DNA of 5,620 nucleotides from an uncultured Desulfovibrio sp. (GTDB lineage: Bacteria > Desulfobacterota > Desulfovibrionia > Desulfovibrionales > Desulfovibrionaceae). The notes beneath the pieces were generated by a model that saw only the letters and a list, made by a program, of their open reading frames with translations, was not told the DNA's origin and made no database searches. Location: the NCBI GenBank assembly GCA_947176055.1, contig CAMWPE010000166.1, forward strand, positions 1 to 5,620, in the 5' to 3' direction. Position numbers and translations under genes: made by a program. The first letter of the stretch is position 1. Every line of letters starts with the position of its first letter. Positions 1-5,185 of the stretch are shown in pieces.

Positions 1-31
1 CCGCCTTCCGCGATATTCAGGGCGGAAACGG
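1..31 (-). terminator. Possible terminator hairpin after the small minus-strand gene
   Basis: TTCCGC (6-11) pairs with GCGGAA (22-27) around a 10-base loop. CCG (1-3) can add pairs with CGG (29-31) across a small internal loop. It lies just past the stop codon of the minus-strand gene, where a terminator would be expected. Any U-tract would fall outside the window, so a Rho-independent terminator cannot be confirmed. Confidence 0.3.
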
Positions 32-37
32 GGGGGG

Positions 38-310
38 TTATTGCACGGGCGCGCAGGGCTGCAAAAGAGCCAGCGCGAGCCTGGCGGCGGACAACCCGGC
101 GCCGCGACCGGAATGCAATTGGCCGCTTACGAACCCGGCCATGTCCAGAGCGAGCATGGCGTCATTCGGGATAAAGCGACAAGACTTCTGGTTGTTTTCG
201 ATGATTGCGAGATAGGTTTCCAGACTGGCGAGATCCCGATGATCCTCGGGAGCGCCCTCGCCAAGATTTCTTTGGGGAACATGAAGAATTTCATTTAGTG
301 ACAACGACAT
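38..310 (-). CDS. Small hypothetical protein, 90 aa, unknown function
   Basis: I do not recognise this protein and assign no function. It reads MSLSLNEILHVPQRNLGEGA at the start, has a mixed polar middle (residues 20-60, including LASLETYLAIIENNQKS) and a more hydrophobic Ala/Leu-rich end (SAARLALALLQPCAPVQ). There is no signal peptide or clear membrane segment. It has two cysteines, one mid-protein and one near the C-terminus, not arranged as a metal site. An ATG two codons upstream (314-316) is in frame, but it lies 1 base from the GGAGG Shine-Dalgarno. The ATG at 308-310 has a 7-base spacer, so I chose that one. The strong ribosome binding site and codon use like the neighbours argue that it is real. 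It is transcribed away from the exporter operon across a 316-base region. A competing plus-strand frame at 41-298 needs a TTG start and looks less protein-like. Confidence 0.62.
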   Translation of the reverse strand: MSLSLNEILHVPQRNLGEGAPEDHRDLASLETYLAIIENNQKSCRFIPNDAMLALDMAGFVSGQLHSGRGAGLSAARLALALLQPCAPVQ

Positions 311-316
311 GTCCAT

Positions 317-322
317 TCCTCC
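317..322 (-). promoter_or_regulatory. Shine-Dalgarno that fixes the start of the small minus-strand gene
   Basis: Read on the minus strand, the sequence is GGAGGA, AATGGAC overlapping its last A, then ATG. GGAGG lies 7 bases from the ATG at 310 but only 1 base from the in-frame ATG at 316. The shorter, 90-residue product is therefore the likely one. Confidence 0.65.
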
Positions 323-348
323 GTGAATGGCTCACTGCTTCCATGCAA

Positions 349-362
349 ATGGGCTAGCCCAT
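349..362. repeat. 14-base perfect palindrome, possible operator
   Basis: ATGGGCTAGCCCAT is self-complementary over all 14 bases. It lies 26 bases upstream of the Shine-Dalgarno of the small minus-strand gene, a usual place for a repressor or activator site. A perfect palindrome of this length is expected about 0.3 times by chance in a window this size, so the operator reading is only suggestive. Confidence 0.35.
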
Positions 363-383
363 GCCCGCGGACAATATTGGAAG

Positions 384-395
384 TTTCGCGCGAAA
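384..395. repeat. 12-base perfect palindrome TTTCGCGCGAAA
   Basis: The sequence is self-complementary over 12 bases and lies 21 bases beyond the 14-base palindrome, in the same divergent region. It could be a dimeric regulator site. About one such palindrome per window is expected by chance. Confidence 0.25.
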
Positions 396-435
396 TTATC
401 CCTTGAGGGCGAGACGCCTTCCTATAAAAGATAAA

Positions 436-504
436 TTCGCGGACGTCTTCGCGACGCGAAACCGTCATAGCCAGCGGTCGTTTTTAACAACGCCCGCTAT
501 GACG
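436..504. other. Two tandem hairpins, possible structured leader or regulatory DNA
   Basis: The first hairpin (436-460) pairs TTCG with CGAA and CGTC (444-447) with GACG (453-456) around a 5-base loop, with a 4-base bulge in the left arm. The second (463-504) pairs CGTCAT (463-468) with ATGACG (499-504), AGCGG (473-477) with CCGCT (494-498) and CGTT (479-482) with AACG (489-492), closing on TTTAAC. It has one T:C mismatch and a 4-base left bulge. Only two bases separate the hairpins. No T-run follows on either strand, so these are not typical intrinsic terminators. They could be a structured 5' leader of the exporter operon, a small RNA or protein-binding inverted repeats; I match no known riboswitch. 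Confidence 0.4.
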
Positions 505-626
505 AAACGGACCTCCTCCGCCTTCGCGTAAGCTCATATCGGTTTTATTTTTAGATCCTTTACCCTTTCTATAGATTTTTTATCAAACTCGACAATCCCC
601 GCCATTAATTTTAATCTGGCGATATT

Positions 627-1835
627 ATGACGCAATCCGCAGCATCCATCGCGCGCTCCAGTCGCTCTTATTACTTGTTCTTCGTCTGTTACCTGGCGGC
701 GCTGGGCGCCTTCCCCTCCTTTGTAAACGACCTCTATCTTCCTACCCTGCCCCAAATGAGCGCGGAGTTTCATTGCTCGCGCTCCGTGACGCAACTTGGC
801 CTTTCTTTTGTGATGATCGGCCTGGGTCTCGGCGAGCTGTTCTGGGGACCGCTGAGCGATAAAACGGGCCGCAAGCCCGTGCTCGTCATGTCCCTGATCG
901 TGTTTATCCTCGCTTCGGGCATAAGCGTTTTTTCGCCGTCCATCGGCTTCTTTATCGGTTGTCGCCTATTGCAGGGTCTGGGCGCGTCCGGCGCGGTCAT
1001 GCTGGCCAAAACCATCCCAGCGGATAAATTCTCCGGCCGGGAACTGGCGAAGATCATGTCGGTGATCGGCGCCATAAACGGCATCGCGCCTGTTTCCGGC
1101 CCTCTCGTCGGCGGTTTTATGGCCCATGCCATAGGCTGGCGCGGCATCTTTGTCGTTTTAACCCTCATAGGCGCGACCATGCTCGCGCTGGCCGCGAAAT
1201 ACCGCGAAACCCTGCCTCCCGACAAAAGGAACAAGGCTCCGCTTTTGCGGATCATGCGCGAATTTGTTCCCCTCGTAAAAGACAAACATTTCATGACGCA
1301 CACGATGCTGAAAAGCGCCGCGCTGGGCGTCCTGTTCTGCTATATTTCAGCCGGGCCTTTCATCCTGCAGGAGCATTACGGCTTTTCCGCCATGACCTTC
1401 GGTCTTATTTTTGGACTCAACGCCATGGGCGTAGTCGGCGGAGCAATCGTCTCGGTAAAATTCCGGACAATGAAAAAAGCCGCCGTAACCGGAGCTTCCC
1501 TGGCGGCCGCCTTCGCGATAGCCGAAGGAATCGCCATTTCGCTGATCGATAGCGTCTGGGTATTCGAGAGCCTGGTAATTCCCATGCTGTTTTTCCTGGG
1601 CATTGTGTTCGCGGCGGCCAATACTCTCGCCATGTCGGAAGGCAGGGGCAAGGCGGGCGCCGCTTCGGCCATTCTTGGCCTGGGCGGTTATATCTTCGGT
1701 TTTATCGTGTCGCCCCTCGTTGGCCTCGGGAATATTCTGACATCCACATCCATCGGCATGATCGCCTGCGCCCTGATTTGCGTCTGGTTCGCCTTGCTCT
1801 CCTGGCGACTGCCCGCGGACAAAATTCAACCGTAA
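627..1835 (+). CDS. MFS drug/metabolite efflux transporter, Bcr/CflA type
   Basis: This is a 402-residue inner-membrane antiporter of the major facilitator superfamily, DHA1 drug:H+ subgroup, most like Bcr/CflA. Members export bicyclomycin, chloramphenicol-type drugs, sulfonamides or cysteine; the substrate here cannot be read from sequence. It shows about 12 hydrophobic segments and an Asp in TM1 (FVNDLYLPTLPQM, D35). Motif A in the TM2-TM3 loop is GPLSDKTGRKPV (74-85), motif B is RLLQGLGAS (113-121) and the antiporter motif C is around GIAPVSGPLVGG (152-163). The second half has SAGPFIL (241-247) and GKAGAASAILGL (341-352), as in Bcr proteins. Length is normal for the family. The ATG lacks a clear Shine-Dalgarno, but an in-frame TAA at 612-614 limits upstream extension. 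It heads a likely operon: the next gene starts 1 base after its stop. Confidence 0.9.
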   Translation: MTQSAASIARSSRSYYLFFVCYLAALGAFPSFVNDLYLPTLPQMSAEFHCSRSVTQLGLSFVMIGLGLGELFWGPLSDKTGRKPVLVMSLIVFILASGISVFSPSIGFFIGCRLLQGLGASGAVMLAKTIPADKFSGRELAKIMSVIGAINGIAPVSGPLVGGFMAHAIGWRGIFVVLTLIGATMLALAAKYRETLPPDKRNKAPLLRIMREFVPLVKDKHFMTHTMLKSAALGVLFCYISAGPFILQEHYGFSAMTFGLIFGLNAMGVVGGAIVSVKFRTMKKAAVTGASLAAAFAIAEGIAISLIDSVWVFESLVIPMLFFLGIVFAAANTLAMSEGRGKAGAASAILGLGGYIFGFIVSPLVGLGNILTSTSIGMIACALICVWFALLSWRLPADKIQP

Positions 1836-1836
1836 G

Positions 1837-2877
1837 ATGCGTCCGGCCGCCGCGATTCCCGCCGCCCCGGTTTCGGCGCCTCCGGTATTTGATCCGGAGC
1901 GGCCGTGGCTGGCTCCGCTCGCCGGCTATAGCGATCTTCCTTTTCGTCTCCTGTGCCGGGAATATGGCGCGGCCGTTTGCGAAACGGAAATGATCAGCGC
2001 GAAAGGACTTTTATACGAGACAAAAAGAACTTACGAGCTCCTGCGGACGACGCCGGAAGATTCCCCGCTCGTAGTCCAGATTTTCGGCGGCGATCCGGAC
2101 TCCGTAAAAACGGCCGCCGTCGCATTGCGCGGGGCAGGATACCGCTATATCGATTTCAACGCCGGCTGTTCCGTCCGCAAAGTCGCGCGCCAGGGCGCGG
2201 GCGCGGCCTTGCTCGGGGACGCGGCTCTATTTATGAGGATAGCGAAAGCGCTTATCAAAGCCGTCAAGGACGAAGCCGGAACAACGCCAGGGATGGTTGG
2301 TTTTAAACTCCGGCTGGGCGTGGCCCGGGGTCGCGAAGTCTTGCCAGATCTCGCGCTCGCGCTGGAAGACGCCGGAGCGGACTGGATAACCCTGCATCCG
2401 CGCTACGCCAAAGACGGCTTTTCCGGAGCGGCGGACTGGGATGAGATCGGCCGCCTGGCGGAGAGAGTCTCGATTCCCGTTATAGGCAGCGGCGATCTTT
2501 TTACGGCGACGGACGGAATTAACTTGATATCGACGAGCGACGCCTCGACGGTCATGTACGCGAGGGGCGCCCTATATAATCCCGATATTTTTAATGAACA
2601 TAAAAATTTGCTGACCGGAAGAACCGCGAACGAACCCGACAAAAACGCCCTCGCGAAAATTATAAGACGACATATCGAACTGGCGCGCATTCATGGGCCG
2701 GAAAAACGCGCTTTTGTCAAAACGCGCTCGCTTATTCCCCGCTATGTCCGGGCATTTCCCGGCGCCGCGAGTCTGCGCGGGAGACTTTGCGAGGTTCCGG
2801 ACTGGGACGCCTTGAACGAGCTTCTCTACGATTTTTTCCGCGGCGCGCCCGATGAAAGCGAAGAGCGAACAGGTTAA
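1837..2877 (+). CDS. dus: tRNA-dihydrouridine synthase family protein
   Basis: This 346-residue FMN enzyme reduces specific uridines in the tRNA D-loop region to dihydrouridine using NAD(P)H. The TIM-barrel motifs appear in order: LAPLAGYSDLPFR (25-37), ETEMISAKGL (49-58), VVQIFGGDPD (79-88), FNAGCSVRKVARQGAGAAL (107-125) with catalytic Cys111, FKLRLG (156-161) with FMN-contacting Lys157, HPRYAKDGFSGAADW (187-201), VIGSGD (215-220) and ARGALYNP (242-249). A helical C-terminal domain follows (about 260-335, including FPGAASLRGRL). Two positions depart from the usual pattern: Ser follows the catalytic Cys where Pro is normal, and ARG replaces GRG. The first 20 residues are an Ala/Pro-rich extension, so the true start could be slightly later. 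The 1-base gap from the exporter stop and a poor ribosome binding site suggest translational coupling. I cannot tell DusA, B or C specificity from sequence alone. Confidence 0.9.
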   Translation: MRPAAAIPAAPVSAPPVFDPERPWLAPLAGYSDLPFRLLCREYGAAVCETEMISAKGLLYETKRTYELLRTTPEDSPLVVQIFGGDPDSVKTAAVALRGAGYRYIDFNAGCSVRKVARQGAGAALLGDAALFMRIAKALIKAVKDEAGTTPGMVGFKLRLGVARGREVLPDLALALEDAGADWITLHPRYAKDGFSGAADWDEIGRLAERVSIPVIGSGDLFTATDGINLISTSDASTVMYARGALYNPDIFNEHKNLLTGRTANEPDKNALAKIIRRHIELARIHGPEKRAFVKTRSLIPRYVRAFPGAASLRGRLCEVPDWDALNELLYDFFRGAPDESEERTG

Positions 2878-2907
2878 AAATTCCCGAAAAATAAGGTTGG
2901 GATAATC

Positions 2908-3756
2908 TTGAAAGTAATTCGCGCCGAAAAAGCCGGCTTTTGCATGGGCGTAAGCCTGGCCCTCAAAAAACTGGAATCCTGCCTGGACAATAATCCCCGG
3001 GGAAACCGCGTCTGTTCCCTTGGGCCCCTTATCCATAATCCTCAAGTCCTCGAGCGGCTTCGCGCCAGAGGCGCCGTTTTTCTCGGACGCGCCGACGACG
3101 CCTTGCCCGGCGACACAGTTCTGATTCGCGCGCATGGCATACCCCGGGCGGACGAGGCGCGGTTGCGTTCGAAAGCGGCCCGCGTGGAAGACGCCACTTG
3201 CCCTAAAGTAAAAAGAGCGCAACTTGCCATCGCCGAAGCCACGGCGTCCGGCGCGAGCCTTTTGCTCTTCGGCGAATCGGAGCATCCGGAAGTGCGCGGA
3301 CTCATGTCCTACGCGCGCGGCGAAGCCCGCGTGTTCGCGTCGCCCGAAGAACTGGAAAAGCTCGCGCCCGATCCGGACGCCTGCTATGTGCTCGCCGCCC
3401 AGACCACTCAGGACCGGCAAATTTTTCAACGGATAGAGAGAGAACTTTCCAAACGTCTGCCCAGGCTCCGCGCCTTGCATACCATTTGCGACGCCACCCG
3501 CGAAAGGCAGGACGAAGCCAGGGATCTGGCCTCGAAGGTGGACATCATGATAGTCGTGGGCGGCAAGGAAAGCGGCAATACCAGACGTCTGGCCGATCTG
3601 GCTATCGAAGCCGGCGTCAGGACATGGCATGTGGAAACGCCCGAAGAGCTCGATAGCGCGGATCTCGACCCAGCCCTGGTCGCTGGTCTGACCGCCGGCG
3701 CATCGACGCCGCGCGGCTTAATCGACGCCGCTGAGCGCAAATTGAGAGAGATATAG
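2908..3756 (+). CDS. ispH: 4-hydroxy-3-methylbut-2-enyl diphosphate reductase (IspH/LytB), TTG start
   Basis: IspH performs the last step of the non-mevalonate (MEP) isoprenoid pathway, reducing HMBPP to IPP and DMAPP with an iron-sulfur cluster in the cytoplasm. All three cluster cysteines are present: Cys12 (AGFCMGV), Cys98 (DATCPKV) and Cys194 (TICDATRERQ). Substrate-binding residues are also present: His43 (GPLIHNP), His76 (RAHGIP), His126 and Glu128 (SEHPEV), the Thr pair in AAQTTQ (163-168), Ser222-Asn224 (ESGNT) and Ser266 (TAGASTP). The length of 282 aa is normal, with no S1-domain extension. The start is TTG at 2908: the next ATG falls inside the Cys12 motif, and Cys12 is at the usual distance from the N-terminus. 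The only Shine-Dalgarno-like sequence is AAGG at 2893-2896, spaced 11 bases, so initiation may be modest. It lies 30 bases after dus with no terminator between them. Confidence 0.97.
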   Translation: MKVIRAEKAGFCMGVSLALKKLESCLDNNPRGNRVCSLGPLIHNPQVLERLRARGAVFLGRADDALPGDTVLIRAHGIPRADEARLRSKAARVEDATCPKVKRAQLAIAEATASGASLLLFGESEHPEVRGLMSYARGEARVFASPEELEKLAPDPDACYVLAAQTTQDRQIFQRIERELSKRLPRLRALHTICDATRERQDEARDLASKVDIMIVVGGKESGNTRRLADLAIEAGVRTWHVETPEELDSADLDPALVAGLTAGASTPRGLIDAAERKLREI

Positions 3757-3757
3757 C

Positions 3758-3797
3758 CGCGAGATGATCGCCTCGCGACCGGAGATTGTTTCTTTTT
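3758..3797 (+). terminator. Weak candidate terminator directly after ispH
   Basis: CGCGAG (3758-3763) pairs with CTCGCG (3772-3777) around an 8-base loop, starting 2 bases after the ispH stop. A T-rich run (TTGTTTCTTTTT, 3786-3797) begins 8 bases past the stem. That gap is longer than in a classical intrinsic terminator, so it may work poorly. Confidence 0.35.
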
Positions 3798-3857
3798 AAG
3801 CGAACGCTTCGCGCGTTATAAAATACCCGTTGACGCGACATTCTCTTCGCGAGGAGG

Positions 3858-3898
3858 TCGCCTTGGGAAATTTCCGGCGATTCTCATATATTTTTTAA
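3858..3898 (+). terminator. Second candidate intrinsic terminator between ispH and cheV
   Basis: TCGCC (3858-3862) pairs with GGCGA (3876-3880), and inside it GGA (3866-3868) pairs with TCC (3873-3875) around AATT, with a 3-base bulge. A T-rich tail follows, with TTCTC, ATATA and a T6 run at 3891-3896. The left arm can instead pair upstream: GCGAC (3835-3839) with GTCGC (3857-3861). The two structures therefore exclude each other, as in an attenuator. Confidence 0.4.
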
Positions 3899-4067
3899 TG
3901 CCCCCGCGACAATCGCCGCCGAATAATTAAATAGAATAAATAAATGATTGCAATCGACGTCGCCCGGATACAGACTATTATCGCGCGCGCGAGATTGTCG
4001 GCCCGCGAAGGATGATTCGCTCCGCCTGATCGCGGAGGCTATTGAGCGAGGGATGCCGGGCGCCCGC

Positions 4068-4093
4068 TAAACTTGTTTTTCGCCCGCTGCGAA
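4068..4093 (+). promoter_or_regulatory. Sigma-28 (FliA)-like promoter for cheV
   Basis: TAAACTTG (4068-4075), a 10-base spacer and GCTGCGAA (4086-4093) resemble the flagellar sigma-28 consensus TAAAGTTT-N11-GCCGATAA. I count 6 of 8 matches in the -35 half and 5 of 8 in the -10 half, with a spacer one base short. It lies about 50 bases before the cheV start, and late flagellar or chemotaxis genes commonly use this sigma factor, which raises its plausibility. Confidence 0.4.
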
Positions 4094-4132
4094 ACGGAGA
4101 CCGCGCGAACGACGCTGACCGCGCGCGATTTC

Positions 4133-4138
4133 AGGGGG
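4133..4138 (+). promoter_or_regulatory. Ribosome binding site of cheV
   Basis: AGGGGG lies 7 bases before the ATG at 4146 and is followed by an A-rich spacer. It is the clearest Shine-Dalgarno among the plus-strand genes here and supports the chosen cheV start. Confidence 0.7.
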
Positions 4139-4145
4139 ATAAAAT

Positions 4146-5168
4146 ATGGCTCAAACCAATATTCTGCTCGAAGCCGGCACCAACGAGCTGGAAGTAGTGG
4201 AATTTTATCTCGATGAGAGCCTGCTTCCCGGCGAGCCTTCTCTGGATAATCTTACGGAGCAGGTCGTGGGTAAGGAGGAAGCCAAACATTATCGCGGCTA
4301 TTACGGCGTGAATGTGGCCAAGGTGCTGGAAATCATCCGGATGCCCAAAGTCACCGAATTGCCGGAAGTGCAGCATGAGAGCGTTCTCGGCGCCTTCAAT
4401 TTGCGCTCCCGTATTATTCCCCTCGTGGATTTGGCTCTCTGGCTTGGCAAACGCCCCGCCGAATTGAAAAGCGAGCCAAAAACCATCGTGACAGAGTTCA
4501 ACAATGTCACGACCGCTTTTCGCGTTTCCGGCGTAAACCGCATCCATCGCATCAGCTGGGAGCAGGTCGAGCAACCGAACGCCTATATGGCATCCGTATC
4601 GAGCAACACCATCGTGGGCGTGGTGAAACTGGAGGGACGCATTGTCTTTTTGCTGGATCTGGAAAAGGTCGTAGCCACGCTGAACCCCAAATTGAGCCTG
4701 CGCCTGGACAACCTGGGCGAAGACTGGGACGCCTCGACCGGCTACCGCGCGCTGGTCGCCGACGATTCGTCCCTCGTCCGGGAAATGCAACGCGATCTCC
4801 TGGAAAAGGCCGGATTCAAGGTCATAGTCACCACCAACGGCAAGGAAGCCTGGGACTGCCTCACCGCCTTTAAAAAAATCGTAGAGGAAGAAGGCAAGCC
4901 CCTTAAGGATTTTGTTCAGGTAGTAGTATCCGATATTGAAATGCCCTATATGGACGGTCTCAATCTTACGCACAGGATCAAGAACGATCCCATCCTGAAA
5001 CAACTGCCAGTCCTCCTATTCTCCTCGCTAATTACCGAAAAACTGAAACACAAAGGCCTTTCCGTGGGAGCGGACGGACAGATATCGAAACCGGAAGTTG
5101 GCACCCTGGCCAAACGGGCGGCCGCCCTTATCCGCGAAAGGGGCTTGGACGACGAGACGCCGGCCTGA
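4146..5168 (+). CDS. cheV: Chemotaxis coupling protein CheV (CheW domain plus receiver domain)
   Basis: CheV links chemoreceptors to the kinase CheA in the membrane-associated receptor array; phosphorylation of its receiver domain is thought to support adaptation or act as a phosphate sink. Residues about 12-185 form a CheW-like domain, with NVAKVLEII (56-64), VLGAFNLRSRIIPLVDL (80-96) and IVGVVKLEGRIVFLLDLEKV (156-175). Residues about 200-330 form a response-regulator receiver. Its acidic pocket is Asp206-Asp207 (LVADDSS), the phospho-acceptor is Asp263 (VVVSDIEMPYMDGL), the switch Ser is in LFSS (291-294) and Lys315 is in ISKPE, so it looks able to be phosphorylated. The 340-aa length is somewhat over the usual ~310. 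Part of the excess is a charged stretch at about 25-49 that looks like a loop insertion. A strong ribosome binding site supports the start. A DUF488 gene follows after 17 bases. Confidence 0.95.
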   Translation: MAQTNILLEAGTNELEVVEFYLDESLLPGEPSLDNLTEQVVGKEEAKHYRGYYGVNVAKVLEIIRMPKVTELPEVQHESVLGAFNLRSRIIPLVDLALWLGKRPAELKSEPKTIVTEFNNVTTAFRVSGVNRIHRISWEQVEQPNAYMASVSSNTIVGVVKLEGRIVFLLDLEKVVATLNPKLSLRLDNLGEDWDASTGYRALVADDSSLVREMQRDLLEKAGFKVIVTTNGKEAWDCLTAFKKIVEEEGKPLKDFVQVVVSDIEMPYMDGLNLTHRIKNDPILKQLPVLLFSSLITEKLKHKGLSVGADGQISKPEVGTLAKRAAALIRERGLDDETPA

Positions 5169-5185
5169 CGCGGCGCGTACACGAA

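Larger units (their letters stand above)
311..626. other. Divergent intergenic region, no gene seen, several palindromes and hairpins
   Basis: This 316-base stretch separates the leftward small gene from the rightward exporter operon and should hold both promoters. I see no protein-like frame in it. It contains a 14-base perfect palindrome (349-362), a 12-base perfect palindrome (384-395), two adjacent hairpins (436-460 and 463-504) and a T-rich tract (about 543-582). No good match to a sigma-70 promoter stands out on either strand. The best for the exporter is a weak TCGACA (589-594), 17 bases, then TAATCT (612-617), which would leave almost no leader. Confidence 0.6.
3757..4145. other. Intergenic region between ispH and cheV, no annotated-size gene
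   Basis: These 389 bases hold no convincing protein gene on either strand apart from a possible 11-codon ORF at 3863-3898. They contain two terminator candidates, an AT-rich stretch (about 3922-3949), perfect palindromes GATTGCAATC (3946-3955), CGACGTCG (3955-3962) and TCGCGCGCGCGA (3981-3992), and a hairpin CTCCGC (4020-4025)/GCGGAG (4032-4037). The cheV promoter candidate and ribosome binding site close the region. The length and structure suggest that cheV is transcribed separately from the ispH operon. Confidence 0.6.

Noticed and set aside
41..298. 85-codon plus-strand frame opposite the small minus-strand gene
   Set aside because: It needs a TTG start directly after the G8 tract and has a less protein-like N-terminus. 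The minus-strand frame has a strong Shine-Dalgarno and an ATG.
403..428. Plus-strand TTGAGG and TATAAA as a sigma-70 promoter
   Set aside because: The spacer is only 14 bases, too short for a normal sigma-70 promoter.
511..525. Strong Shine-Dalgarno-like GGAGGAGGT on the minus strand
   Set aside because: No ATG, GTG or TTG follows at a usable distance, so it does not appear to start a gene.
1347..1829. Minus-strand frames inside the exporter gene
   Set aside because: They are low-complexity, Gly/Arg/Glu-rich translations antisense to a clear 12-segment transporter.
2572..3630. 352-codon open frame on the minus strand across the end of dus and most of ispH
   Set aside because: It lies antisense to two well-supported enzymes, shows no recognisable domain, and is explained by GC-rich codon bias keeping the opposite strand open.
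4131..5003. 290-codon open frame on the minus strand opposite cheV
   Set aside because: It mirrors the codons of cheV, has no known motif and no supported ribosome binding site; cheV itself is certain.
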